Assembly: GCA_016584305.1 (NCBI GenBank)
Contig: JACEEZ010018871.1
Location: forward strand, 1-64,000
Reading direction: 5' to 3'
Length of the DNA stretch: 64,000 bases
From: Chionoecetes opilio
Lineage: Eukaryota; Arthropoda; Malacostraca; Decapoda; Majidae
Positions within the stretch are counted from its first letter, which is position 1; every line of letters starts with the position of its first letter. A model generated the notes under the pieces. That model was given only the letters and a program-made list of their open reading frames with translations. It was not told the origin of the DNA and ran no database searches. A program made the position numbers and the translations under genes. Shown piece by piece: positions 54,441 to 64,000 of the stretch.

Positions 54441-54590
54441 GCAGACACTAACAGACTTTTTAAAGGGAGTGGGTCAATGAAGTTTGGAAGGTGTCTTGAT
54501 GTTCCTCTCATGAAGGAATTTAAATAATACAAAGGTGGAGAAATAAAATCAGGAAGAGCAGGATGTATATAGGATTTGAAACATTGGGGG
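54441..54590 (-). mobile_element. Jockey-like LINE 3' tail fragment (right half)
   Basis: AAGTTTGGAAGGTGTCTTGA...CTCATGAAGGAATTTAAATA parallels 62085-62130 (TTCGGGAGGTGTCTTGTTAC...TTGAAGAGATTTAAGTCG). It continues the fragment at 53290-53345 across the LINE insertion. Confidence 0.7.
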
Positions 54591-56235
54591 CTTAGACTTG
54601 CCCAGAAATCTTTAGATTTTCATTGAATAATTTTACATTTATCTAAGAGACTAAGAGTAAAATTTATATCAGATGTGATATACTAAGCACTACCAAAAGG
54701 TTCTGGTCAGGTGCTCAGGCTAACTTTCGCTGCATGAAATAAAGACATAATCAATGCAATCTGAATTATGATTAAATTTTGTTAGTATATTTCTTTTCAG
54801 CAACAGGGGTAAAAAAAAAAACATTAAGAAAAAATGAGAGCTATGTCATGATGAAACAGTCATCATTATTGATTGTTTATTGACCATGCCTTGTACAATT
54901 TTGAAATTTGATAACTCCTGGTCTTTTATCTTCTTGTATTGTGTGACAAATTTAGGGTTTCTTTTGAACTGTGACAAAACTGGTAACTCTGCCTCTTCTA
55001 TCTGATACTCTCCTCTTCACTTCTCCAAAAACCTTTTTGGTGTTTCATCTATCTATCGGTTTCCTCATCTCTACTCTCTCCTCTTCTCACATGTCCTGCT
55101 CATAAAAAGAATGCAATCAGTATATGCCAAGCAACATCAAACCAAATCTCTCATTTCTCATCATAATTTTGTGATGGCACCGGGTAGAGCTACTCTTGTT
55201 TTTAAAAGGGTTAGGCTGAGCTTGGAAGATTTATAAATTAATAGGTAAGTTAATGAATCTCTCACCAACTTGTCTGTTCATTTTAAGGTCTTTAGAGGCC
55301 ATCCTGACCCTTTATTCATGGCTATAGCAGTGTCAATGTCTCCCTCTTTACTGCGTCTGCACCAACACAACACCAGGGTTTTGGAGAGGTGTAGCTTCCT
55401 TGCTATTCCAGATGCAAATTTCCCTGATTTATACTTAACTATGCATTAGACCTTTGCGAACATGGAGAGCTGCTTTAGGCTCATTTTGGACTTCTTAAGG
55501 TGCCGCTGGAAGGGCGCAGTTGTGCCACTAAGAAAGGGCAAGAAAAACCTCTTACAAGGAGAAAATAATGCATCAAATGCACCCTCTCTCTTACATAGCT
55601 TATCTGACAGTGATGCATAAACCTATGCCAATTTAGGCCAACACTCATGCTGAGTTGCTGAATGTATAATGTCTCCCATACTTGCAGCACCTGAGCTGAA
55701 TTTATTCATCATTATATGTGGCTTACTATGTATTTTTCCCTGACTCCAGACTTTTATTTGTTTATTTATTGAAATATTAATTTCTCTTTTTGGAGTGACT
55801 ATACATGTACGGACTGCCCTTCATTTCCGAAATATCTTACGCATGATATTAATACAAGGGATATTAAGTACTTGACCCTCTTTTACTCACTCCAACTCTT
55901 AGTATAGAGCTGTCTAGTGCTCCATCCCTTGCACTTATGACATACTCGTAAGAAATAGAAATTGTCTGTGCACTGGAGGGACACATTCCATCAATATCCA
56001 CAAAAAATATAGTACATCAGGCATACTACATGTCCTGCCTTTGTAGCTTTTCTACACCCGATCACCACACATTATTTAAAGAAAGGAACTACTATCCCCA
56101 TTTTTAAGAACTTCTATATACATGGCCAAACACCGCTCATAAGACTGGCCATAGACCACTTTATCTCTGGACTGTTCACGCGACAATGTTTTGAAATTGC
56201 AAGCTGCATAGCGGCCTGCCCGACAAAGAGATATA
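54591..56235. other. Intronic DNA, nothing recognised
   Basis: 1.6 kb without recognisable repeats or exons. Confidence 0.5.
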
Positions 56236-57011
56236 CAGGGAGGTCCCGAAGATACGAGCAGTTAGGTTCCACCTGGCATACTCGTAAAGCGAAATCTTGT
56301 ATAACGAAACACATAACTAATGGTAAAATGTAGGTTTGGTTCCAGGACCCCATCAATTAAAAAAAGAAAAAGAAAAAAATACCATGTTTTTCAAGCTAAA
56401 ATAAACTATAGCAAGCACAACAAACACACAGCGTCTATATTACCCACACTGTACTACCTATTCTGTAGAAAAACATTCTGAAAGAGAAAATAGCACACAA
56501 AATAACATAACTGCACATTAATTAAACATAAAACATGCATAACAAGCAAAAAAGACGTTGTAATGTAGGGGACGCCACATGATACAAGAGAAGGTAGTGT
56601 AGCGGTCCCAAGGTTGGGGCCGCACACCTGCTAATTACCCCTAAAGGTCAGGCCGCGCCATATGCTTAATTACCCTTCAGGTCACGCCTTGCTAGGGGTG
56701 ACCTGACTGCGGTTCCAAGGTTGGGGCCGCACACCTGCTAATTACCCCTAAATGTCAGGCCGCGCCATATGCTTAATTACCCTTCAGGTCACGGCCTGCT
56801 AGGGGTGACCTCACTGGGGTCAACCAAATCCCCCTTTGTCCAGCCCGGGAGTGGTAGGACCTGCATTTTGAACTTGATAATTTTACTCACCCCAGTTTGA
56901 ATGTCGTATCATTGGATTTTCGATCTCGTATATTGAAAATAGACCCTAATTTACACATCTCGTATCATCGGATTCTCGTATACCGAATGCTCGTTTAACG
57001 GGACCTCCCTG
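56236..57011. mobile_element. Tigger/pogo-like MITE (776 bp) with TA duplication
   Basis: Ends CAGGGAGGTCCCGAAGATAC and complement CAGGGAGGTCCCGTTAAACG, with CTCGTA words inside. TA at 56234-56235 and 57012-57013. It contains a 106-bp tandem duplication (56611-56820; AAGGTTGGGGCCGCACACCT). It abuts the foldback copy at 57014. Confidence 0.88.
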
Positions 57012-57013
57012 TA

Positions 57014-57445
57014 GTGGTCTATGGACTATCATATAGACTGGTTTATCAGTATATATGATATACTGTAATCTTCGTAAATGTTTGTTCTATAATATTATCA
57101 AATAAAAAACAGTAAAACACGCTCTAAAGAAATGCCATTAAGAGACTGAAGAAATATGCATTAACTTAATATTCACTTCAACTCTTCGCCATTTAAAACT
57201 TTGCGAGTCAACTTTTATCATGAAGGGTATCAATAGAAGCGCAATTCTATTAGCTTTCCATTGATATATTTCATTTTCTGATAAATGAATTAGAACCATG
57301 CATAAATTAGCGTTAAATAAATAAATAAAATCATCAATCAGGTTATTTTCCCGATTGATGATGTTATTTATTTACTTATATATTTCATTTTCTGATAAAT
57401 GAATTAGCACCATGTATAAATTAGCATTAAGTAAATAAATAACCT
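57014..57445. mobile_element. Foldback element, copy 3 (partial)
   Basis: Contains the family words TTAGCTTTCCATTGATATAT, ATGCATAAATTAGCG, CTTCAACTCTTCGCCATTTA and the hairpin AATCAGGTTATTTTCCCGATT. It begins ATAGACTGGTTTATCAG and ends in AAATAAATAACC. Confidence 0.85.
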
Positions 57446-57461
57446 TTAATTTAGGACTCAG

Positions 57462-57502
57462 CGCGAAACTCACGTATCGCAAAACTCGGGAGGTTACTGT
57501 TA
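57462..57502. mobile_element. Tigger-like MITE terminus fragment
   Basis: GCGAAACTCACGTATCGC and AAAACTCGGGAGGTTACTGT match the end of the MITE at 61047-61883 (TACCCTCCCGAGTTTCACGC). Only one end is present. Confidence 0.6.
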
Positions 57503-57539
57503 TATCTACAGGCTTGCTTATTTCTTGCTATATAGGAAC

Positions 57540-58020
57540 TAAATCCTCTTAACATAAGTTTGGAGGCTTATACACTATACCCAAAACCATTTTCTCAGTT
57601 CCCTCCGTAACCTCCACCCATATAGACTATGCATGCTATCATCTGTTTTTATAAAATTATTAACACAACACTGCAATGTATATCTTGCATAAAGTGCAAC
57701 TCTCCACCTCTCCTGTATAACCTGTCCTTGTTGAATAGCTTGTACCCCTCTATCTCAACTTCTGGATTAAATACCTTACCTGACATCTAACCATGTTTCT
57801 GTTAATGCTATTATATCGAAATCTTCTACACTAGTTATTCCTCTCAGTAAATCTATCTTGTTTAAAATACTTCTACAGTTTGTATAGTACACCTTAAATC
57901 TACTCTTCTTGTCAATTTTCCCTATAGCTGTAACTAACCCTTTCCTCTCTCTTCTTACGAATCACTTACGAAGTTCCCTGCCTTCTAAAACTATTACTAG
58001 TGTCACTGGTTTCCTTTCCT
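57540..58020 (-). pseudogene. CR1-type LINE endonuclease N-terminal part
   Basis: Minus-strand pieces: VYYTNCRSILNKIDLLRGI, EDFDIIALTETWLD and, after frame loss, VALY and SIKTDD-like text. YTN.RS...K and ALTETWLD are the first motifs of the apurinic-like endonuclease of CR1/Jockey LINEs. Truncated near 57540 before the reverse transcriptase. Confidence 0.75.
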
Positions 58021-58029
58021 CTGACCCTC

Positions 58030-58410
58030 GTGTCTAATCCTCGGCTGTCTATCTTAAAAAAGCCTGCAAGGCACCTACTACTTCCCTTTCAAGGGATTCA
58101 GACAAGATCTGAACCCCTTTCCTCGAAAGGTGTACCTGTACCCCATCCCTATGGTAGAGACTGTTATGCGAGAGCTTAACAGTCTGTTACGCTCAGTTTC
58201 TCTGTTATGTTATAACAGAGAGACTGTTATAAAAGAGCTCCCAGTTATCGACAAAGGACCAACCATTGGCTTTGCTATGAAATGCCAGCCGGCAATTCAG
58301 AGAAATCGCCCTGGAGTACCACTCGTCGTCAGCAGTGCGCCTCGGAAGGACACACGATGGTGGCGCAGGCTGGATTTTTATAGTGACACCTGTGGTCTCA
58401 GGTGAAGATT
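58030..58410 (-). pseudogene. CR1-type LINE ORF1, C-terminal part of SGNH domain
   Basis: Minus-strand translation: VLPRRTADDEWYSRAISLNC, KANGWSFVDNWELFYN, then (after an insertion with palindromic AACAGTCTCT words at 58150-58230) DGVQVHLSRKGVQILSESLE. VLPRR, FVDNW and the DGVHLS-like DGVQVHLS (Asp-His of the catalytic site) are typical of SGNH-esterase-like ORF1 proteins of CR1 LINEs. Continues from 59651-60240. Confidence 0.8.
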
Positions 58411-58539
58411 CCATTTTCTGTGATGTTCAGATCTTCAGTCAAGGCGCATGCAGCCCCTAGAGTCCACCGTCACACTCGCAATCGGCAGACAGGTATATGC
58501 TGCATGTAGGTTGCTTCGGCCACTCGACAATGGCTTTGA

Positions 58540-58685
58540 TAGTTGCTCCTTGATGAGACTTGAACTCGGGACCTTCTGCTCCCCTACCAGGCTCTTGAAA
58601 GAGTTGCCCCCGGCAGGATTCGAACTCGGGACATTGAGTTCAGCACTCCAAGACGCTAACCACTCGGCCACCGCCTCCCTGTTCA
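58540..58685 (-). mobile_element. tRNA-derived SINE (Ser/Leu-like head)
   Basis: On the minus strand GGTGGCCGAGTGGTTAGCGT is an A-box in a class II tRNA-like context, and GAGTTCGAATCCTGCC is the B-box about 45 bases later. Further SINE body with GACTTGAACTCGGGACC-complement follows. Confidence 0.78.
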
Positions 58686-58689
58686 CCGC

Positions 58690-59095
58690 CAAATTTGGCT
58701 TGGTGACTCCCCTTGAGTGCGGAAAAATCTGGCGCCTAAAATCATGGAAATAATGAGAGGTGAGTCCCAAAATGTATCAATTGTGTGTTTGACTAGACCT
58801 ACAGCCTCCTTGAAACGTCGTAGCAGTTATTAACTCCTTAACCCCAAAAGTGCCAAGCATATTTCACAAAAACTTTCCAATGGTGGTTGAGCACAAGGAG
58901 AAACCATTTGCCGAGCATGAAACCACTTTCACCATATGCCAAGCAAATTTTGAATTTTCTTTTTTGCTGAGAAGTGTGTAGAATGATTAGAAAACACAAA
59001 ATTGATACATTTTGGGACTCACCTCTCATTATTTCCATGATTTTTAGGCGCCAGATTTTTCCGCACTCAAGGGGACTCACTAAGCCAAATTTGGA
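58690..59095. repeat. Inverted repeat of about 100 bp
   Basis: CCAAATTTGGCTTGGTGACT...CGCCTAAAATCATGGAAATA...CAAAATGTATCAATT (58690-58782) is repeated inverted at about 58998-59092. The arms hold CTTGAGTGCGGAAAAATCTG. The second arm lies inside the 58842-59584 MITE. Confidence 0.88.
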
Positions 59096-59584
59096 GGTCC
59101 GTAGAATGTGGTTTTAGGACACTAAAGAGGCTGAGGGCGTGGGTTCCAGGAGATTAGAGTCCATAGAGGTCTGATACGAGTTATGAGGGGTTGTGTGAGC
59201 CTATGAGCCGAGCTACGTTTAAGCAAATTCGGAAGTTTTGTGTTTTGATGCACAACAAAATTTCAATGTAAAAGTGCTTTAATTGTTGTTTTTCAACTGA
59301 TGTCATAAAAATAAGTAGCTAGAAGTAGATAACACATATGTATATACATACAATTTTAGGCATTTTATTCACTTTTGAGGCAATTTTTATTATACTTGTT
59401 TTATTATACTACGTGTATTAGACGCGTACCCTCAACGTGACCACAGCCTTGGTGGGGGGGTAATGGTCAGTGAAGGGGAAGGGTAAAGGTATGAAAAGTG
59501 ACCTGACGAAGTATGAAAAGCCTCCCAGTCAAAATATGGCCACAGCGATTTAAAAAAATCGCTACGGCGCTGGCACTGTGAGGG
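58842..59584. mobile_element. piggyBac-like MITE (743 bp), tentative
   Basis: Flanked by TTAA (58838-58841 and 59585-59588). Ends CCCCAAAAGTGCCA and complement CCCTCACAGTGCCA (about 11 of 14). An ATTTAAAAAAATCGCT hairpin lies near the right end. Confidence 0.55.
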
Positions 59585-59650
59585 TTAAGCAATCAACGTC
59601 GTTTCATCCCGCGCTCAGGCAAACGATGGGCTTGATCCCTTGGTCTGCCA

Positions 59651-60240
59651 TCACCCCTCTATCTTATCACTAACATGACCTATCCCCTTCCCTGGGAAAC
59701 ACACCCGCTTCCTACACATTTCGTCACTAAACTCGTTCTCCAGGTACCTAACTTGACTGTCCCCAACAACCAAGATTTTACCTTCGGGTAGGGTTGTATC
59801 GTCTACCCTTTTATCCTTTACCTCTTCTTCCTCCTCTTGCAGTCCCGAAAGTACCTGAAATGAATTCCTGCACTCTACCTGGTCAGTGTTATCCTTCCTC
59901 TGCCTCGGACGAGCCCCTCGTTCTACCTCCTTCCATCCTCTAACCTCAGGTGACTTACTAGGTAAGCCACCCTTACTAGCCCCACAAGGCAATCCACCCT
60001 CTGGTGTCCCCCCCAGGTACACCTCTCGCAGGTGCCCCACCAGGCAATCCACTTGAACCGACACCCCCACTTTTAAGAGCACGAATCTCTATCTCCTGCT
60101 TCTTCACAACACTTTTTAAATCATTCACTTCACTTGCAAAACACATTTTTCAAGTCTTCAATCGCCTCAAGTAGAGGTTTCAGAACTCCGCTACAAACTC
60201 CCCTACACCGTGACTCTAACACCCTCTCAACCTCCACCAC
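59651..60240 (-). pseudogene. CR1-type LINE ORF1, N-terminal part
   Basis: A Gly/Pro/Arg-rich region, then EEEEEVKDKRVDDTTLPEGK, ILVVGDSQVRYLENEF and RVCFPGKGIGHVSDKI. GDSQVRYL carries the nucleophile Ser block (GDS) of SGNH hydrolases and CFPG.GIG the second block. Upstream to about 60240 low-quality frames show EAIEDLKNV, possibly a coiled coil. The middle of the domain is displaced by the 58.4-59.6 kb insertions. Confidence 0.82.
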
Positions 60241-60646
60241 ACTCTAAACTACCTGAGACTTGTTCTTTCCACTCTCCACTTCCTTTCCACTCCCCGCAAT
60301 CACAACACCCTCACTGAGCTCCAATGACGTAGCCAACCTAAAATCCTGACACAACCTCACTCTACCGAGACTTTAAGTCATGTCAACAACAGAGAGCGGG
60401 CAGGACGTCCGCTCACTACCAAAGTGAGGGTTAAACAGATTTTTGCCCGCATTAACTTAATTTTTCTTTCTTCACAAATAGGGGTAAATTAATTCAGTAA
60501 TTTTGCTGTAAATCCTTTTCTTTCTCTGCAAATAGCATAGTCTCATAGCATTCAACTTGTATTATTTGTGTTCTGCATCTTAACATATCAGACATTGCCA
60601 ATAATAATGATAATGATTTTAGTGATATATGGCCACTCTTCAACAG

Positions 60647-60831
60647 ACTAACCTGGAACCAGTCAAGAACAAGGAGAGTGAATACTACAGAGTGGGTGAC
60701 TTAGTGGATGGCAAATCTCTCTATGATGGCACCTGGTGGGAGGGGAAGATAGTCAAGATAACACCCAACCCTGACCCCGAGGAGTCCTCTGATGGGGATG
60801 ATGGCTTCCTATATCACTTTGCAGATGAGAG
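60647..60831 (+). CDS. UHRF1-like gene, exon with tandem Tudor domain start
   Basis: Translation TNLEPVKNKESEYYRVGDLV then DGKSLYDGTWWEGKIVKITP, an acidic loop NPDPEESSDGDD and GFLYHF. This is the pattern of the first Tudor subdomain of UHRF1 (YkvneyVDA.d...GaWFEa.vv.v ... iYhv.yddY), which binds trimethylated H3K9. Start: acceptor CTCTTCAACAG keeps phase 0 after the 50993 donor, whereas the alternative acceptor at 60622 would open with a stop. End: GATGAGAG|GCAAGT fits a GC-AG intron; no good GT donor follows, and reading on gives FYLLVAVMLH, intron-like. The next exon is not recognised in the window. Confidence 0.72.
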
Positions 60832-60837
60832 GCAAGT
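60832..60837 (+). promoter_or_regulatory. Probable GC splice donor
   Basis: AG|GCAAGT is the consensus of the rare GC-AG intron class. Inferred because the Tudor homology stops here and no GT donor is close. Confidence 0.45.
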
Positions 60838-60924
60838 GTTCTACTTGTTAGTAGCCGTCATGCTGCATTGCATTGTTTATGAGTTTGTTGTGTGTATTCT
60901 GGGATTTTTAACCTCCATAAATAC

Positions 60925-61038
60925 TATCATGGAGTATCGCTGGGATGACCATGTGTCAAATCAGCGATAGTACCGTGAGACTGAATCGAGACCTATTACC
61001 TGCATAGTCCGTCAGCGCCAACTTCGGCTATATGGGCA
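60925..61038 (+). pseudogene. LINE fragment, copy 3
   Basis: ATCGCTGGGATGACCATGTG...CCGTCAGCGCCAACTTCGGC matches the C-terminal part of the LINE copies at 7594-7705 and 46195-46300 (YRWDD.VSNQR). Only about 110 bases remain. Confidence 0.9.
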
Positions 61039-61046
61039 TTAGTCTA

Positions 61047-61883
61047 CAGTACCCTCCCGAGTTTCACGCTTGCTTTCTTCCGAAGGCATAGCGCTAAACT
61101 CAAGGATCGCGAAACTCGGGGTATTGAAAACACTGAAAAAATGCTTATTTATTATGGTACGAGGTTTACTGCACTTTTTCCCCCAGAAAATACCCTGAAA
61201 AATACTCATGCATCTTCCAAGACGAATGTTGTAGTACTTCCTCAGTACTGAGTACCTCAGTACTTACCTGTTGCAAATATTTCAAATACCAAAAGACATT
61301 CAAATCAACTAATCTGTCCTCACGCTGTGATGTTTACGTTCCGCTACTGAGGATCGCCAGATTGCCGCCAACAGCGCCATCTATCGTCTGCTATTGTTGA
61401 TGTATCATTTACCACCTGGCTGTCACATGTATCACAAGCTCTTTTCAGTCCTGGAAATTATCACCCATGGCGAATTCATCAAAACTATTTACTAATACTA
61501 TCGCATACAAGCTAAAAGTTGTACGATACGCCAAAGAACAGAGCAGAACAGAATGGGAACAGAGCAACATAAAAAAGACACTTCGGACCACCGCCTACCG
61601 AGAAAATAGGTAGATTTTACTACCGCCTACTGGTAGAAAACCTGTTTATTTAAAAAAAAAAAATTCTTAGGAATTTCTTCATGGCCAAATTTCACGAATC
61701 TGGCCGAAAAATTGGCGGCCACCTGGCAACCCTGGTCTAAGGCAGCGCACGTGACGCCAATGGTAGGAAGATGTGTCCCATACGTGTACGAAGCAGTGCG
61801 AAAGTCGGGATGGTAAGAATTTAGGGCTCTGTGCAAAACTAGGATTGCGAAATTCAGATAGCGTGAAACTCTGGAGGGTACTG
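61047..61883. mobile_element. Tigger/pogo-like MITE (837 bp) with TA duplication
   Basis: Ends CAGTACCCTCCCGAGTTTCA and complement CAGTACCCTCCAGAGTTTCA. TA on both sides (61045-61046, 61884-61885). GATCGCGAAACTCGGGGTAT is a subterminal repeat. Non-coding. Confidence 0.9.
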
Positions 61884-62019
61884 TAGTCGGTTAACGCCAT
61901 AAAAGGCCATGTTTGTGCACTTTTCTTTACAAGCACCAAATTTGGCACGTATGCATTTTTTTTTTTTTTCACAAAGGACTGGCCAAGGGCACAACAAAAA
62001 TAGGTAACACAAAGCCCCC

Positions 62020-63180
62020 TTAGTTGCCAGTCCCTATAAAGAAGACAGTAAGAGAATAAAATAAAAAAGAGGGGTGGGCCAATTTAGTTCGGGAGGTGTC
62101 TTGTTACTCTTCTCTTGAAGAGATTTAAGTCGTAGGGAAGTGGAAAAATAAAAATTAGGAAGAGAGTTCCAGAGTTTACCAGTGAAAGGGATGAAAGAGT
62201 AAAGATACTGATTAACTCTTGCATTAGGAAGATGGACAGAATAGGGATGAGAATGAGTAGAAAGTCTTGTGCAGCGAAGCAGCGGGAGTGGGGGAGGCAA
62301 GTTCAGAAGAGCTGTGAGCATGAAAATAACGGTAGAAGATAGCAAGAGAAGCAACATTGCAGTGGTGATTTAAAGATTGAAGACAGTCAGTCAGAGGAGG
62401 GGAGTTAATGAGACGAAAAGCTTTTGACTCAATCCTGTTTAGGAGAGGTGTATGAGTGGATCCTCCCCAAACATTTGAGACATACTCCATACATGGGCAG
62501 ATAAGGCCCCTATACAGAGCAAGCAATTGGGAGGGAGAAAAAAAAGGACGCAGACGCCACAGGACACCTAACTTCTTAGAAGCTGTTTTCATCAGAAGCT
62601 AATCATCAGCAAGAGATGAGATGTGAGATTTCCAGTTCAGATTTTTAGTAAAGGATAATCCTAGAATGTTCATTGTAGAAGAAAGAGATAGTTGAGTGTC
62701 ATTGAAGAAGAGGGGATAGTTATCTGGTTGGTTTTGTCGAGTAGATAGGTGAAGAAATTGGGTTTTTAAGGCATTGAACAAAACAAGGTTTGCTTTGCCC
62801 CAATCAGAAATTATAGAAAGATCAGAAGTTAGGCACTTGGTGGCATCTCTCCGTGAATCACTTAGTTCCTGTTGAGTTGGAAGTCTAATAAACGACGTTG
62901 AAAAATGCAGGGTAGAATCATCAGCGTAGGATTGGATAGGGCTTTGAGTTAGACTTAGAAGATCATTAATGAATAATAGAAAGAGAGTGGGGGATAGGAC
63001 AGAACCCTGGGGAACACCACTATTGATAGATTTAGGAGAAGAACAATGTCCGTCTACAGTAGCTGCAATAGAACGGTTTGAAAGGAAACTTAAGATGAAG
63101 GTACAGAGTGAAGGATAGAAACCGAATGAGGGTAGTTTGGAAATTAAAGATTTGTGCCAGACTCTATCAAAAGTGTTAAT
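62020..63180 (-). pseudogene. Jockey-like LINE reverse transcriptase
   Basis: From 63180 downward: NTFDRVWHKSLISKL, INSGVPQGSVLSPTLF, INDLL, IQSYADDSTLHFST (catalytic YADD), LVLFNALKTQFLHLSTRQ, MNILGLSFTKNLNWKSHISS, KKLGVLWRLRPFFSPSQLLA, PCMEYVSNVWGGSTHTPLLN and YSFIPFTGKLWNSLP. All blocks from RT motif A to the C terminus are present, but frames change at about 62590 and 62250. 5'-truncated at the LTR element that begins at 63191. Older split copy of the tail at 53290-54590. Confidence 0.9.
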
Positions 63181-63190
63181 ATAGCGAGTG

Positions 63191-63380
63191 TGTTAGCACG
63201 TTCCTATGTTTATGCGCGACCGCCGCGGCGGGAACCAATGGGAGACCGCCATATCATCAGATGTCTCATGATGTCATCACTGGTGATCACGTGACAAGTT
63301 GACCACGTGGAGTCACAAGAGGGAAGAGGCAGTCAGTCCCCAGCGCGCGGTGAGTGCAGTAGTGTCCAGGATTATTAACA
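63191..63380 (+). mobile_element. 5' LTR (190 bp) of LTR retrotransposon C
   Basis: Begins TGTTAGCACGTTCC and ends GATTATTAACA, directly before a primer-binding site. Short LTR with GTGATCACGTGACAAGTTGA words. The 3' LTR lies outside the window. Confidence 0.78.
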
Positions 63381-63398
63381 TTGGTAGCAGAGCGTAGT
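63381..63398 (+). promoter_or_regulatory. Primer-binding site of element C
   Basis: TTGGTAGCAGAGCGTAGT starts at the LTR edge. TGGTAGCAGAGC is a common retrotransposon primer site. The tRNA is not assigned. Confidence 0.7.
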
Positions 63399-63413
63399 TA
63401 CACAACTGCACTA

Positions 63414-64000
63414 ATGGCGTGTTCACTGAAGTGGCCTCCGAAATTGGAGCATGATGAAGAATACGAGATGTGGAAGGAGGATGTAGGTGTGTGGTGTAGA
63501 CTGACCACAATTGAAAAGAAGAAGCGTGCGCTGGCGATACATCTGTCACTTTCCGGGCGGGCCAGAAGTGCATCGTCGGAAATTGATAAGACCAAGTTGG
63601 AGGCAGAGGATGGCGTGGAAGTGATATTGAAGAGACTGATGATGTGTTTTTTGGTCGATGAAGGAAGAAGGAAATTTGCAGCATTTGAGGCTTTATATAG
63701 CCTACGGAGAAAAGAGAGAGCAGAGATTAAGGACTTTGTGTCAGAGTTTGAACATACGTACCATGGTGTTACAAAGCAGGATTGAAGCTTGATGATTCGG
63801 TATTGGCCTTCATGTTATTGGCTTCATGTTTGTTAGAGGAAAGAGAGAAGCAATTAGTCATGTCAGCAACACAGGTGGTTACATACGATAATATGAAGGC
63901 GACGCTCAACCGAATATTTTCGAGTGGTGCGAAGGGACCGAGCGCCCACATACAGATAAAATCAGAACCTTTATTTGTGGGAAATGAGGGCACTGTTGGT
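63414..64000 (+). pseudogene. gag-like protein of LTR element C, 1-nt frameshift, incomplete
   Basis: Starts MACSLKWPPKLEHDEEYEMW, continuing KEDVGVWCRLTTIEKKKRAL, AIHLSLSGRARSASSEID, then FAAFEALYSLRRKERAEIKD and FVSEFEHTYHGVTKQD. A stop follows at 63783 owing to a 1-base deletion (GATTGAAG where GATTTGAAG is expected). The shifted frame continues LKLDDSVLAFMLLASCLLEE, QVVTYDNMKATLNRIF and runs off the window. The W.....W..D...W and LKLDD..LAF.LL pattern is that of retrotransposon capsid proteins. Zinc knuckles would lie beyond the window. Confidence 0.78.

Larger units (their letters stand above)
50994..60646 (+). other. UHRF1-like intron, 9.65 kb, transposon-filled
   Basis: Donor GTGAGG at 50994 and proposed acceptor CTCTTCAACAG ending at 60646. 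It contains four MITEs with TA or TTAA duplications, three LINE fragments, a foldback element and a SINE. Other exons of the linker could be hidden but were not recognised. Confidence 0.6.

Overview
This is repeat-dominated invertebrate nuclear DNA. It looks like a crustacean, probably a decapod. That is an inference from very dense di- and trinucleotide microsatellites, many hAT, Tigger-like, Jockey-like, CR1-like and Ty3/gypsy fragments, several tRNA-derived SINEs, and an array built around TTAGG, the arthropod telomere word. No rRNA, functional tRNA, CRISPR, operon or bacterial gene organisation is visible. The only host gene I recognise with confidence is a UHRF1-like gene on the + strand. 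It is seen as two exons, the end of the ubiquitin-like domain near 50.9 kb and part of a tandem Tudor domain near 60.7 kb. A 9.65 kb intron packed with transposons separates them.

Layout. 0-1.2 kb is a giant palindrome (foldback element). 1.2-5.4 kb holds short-motif arrays, microsatellites, two SINEs and a LINE tail. 4.1-9.04 kb contains an imperfect inverted duplication whose spacer carries a LINE reverse-transcriptase fragment. 9.04-15.6 kb is a degraded LTR element split by a 3957-bp hAT with a perfect 8-bp target duplication, and that hAT is itself split by a 629-bp hAT-type MITE, also with a perfect 8-bp duplication. 16.2-19.6 kb is a related LTR element with two LTRs, a primer site and gag. 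20.2-21.7 kb is a second foldback element interrupted by a solo LTR. 22.2-23.3 kb (- strand) is a broken gene whose conserved blocks resemble the FEN/XPG nuclease fold followed by a cysteine-rich tail. 23.5-27.4 kb is a possible solo LTR, minisatellites and unassigned DNA.

27.4-31.7 kb is a minus-strand Ty3/gypsy pol relic, interrupted by an internally deleted hAT (27.72-30.04 kb). From about 30.3 to 42.4 kb base composition changes sharply: homopolymer runs of 3-8 are everywhere and reading frames of recognisable transposon proteins shift at those runs. This is best explained by an unpolished consensus, not biology. A hAT transposase and a DIRS-like reverse transcriptase can still be seen through the noise.

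42.4-50.8 kb holds a Tigger-like MITE, a helix-turn-helix transposase stub, a second, longer copy of the 6.8 kb LINE, a mariner-like MITE, a CR1-like LINE tail and a piggyBac-like MITE. The UHRF1 intron (50.99-60.65 kb) contains four TA- or TTAA-flanked MITEs, a LINE with a 15-bp target duplication inserted in an older Jockey fragment, a third foldback copy, and a CR1-type LINE with an SGNH-esterase ORF1. 60.8-64 kb ends with another Tigger-like MITE, a Jockey-like LINE and the 5' end of an LTR retrotransposon whose gag runs off the window.

The genes do not form a pathway. The biological story is a host gene embedded in successive, nested waves of transposition, for which target duplications give a relative chronology.
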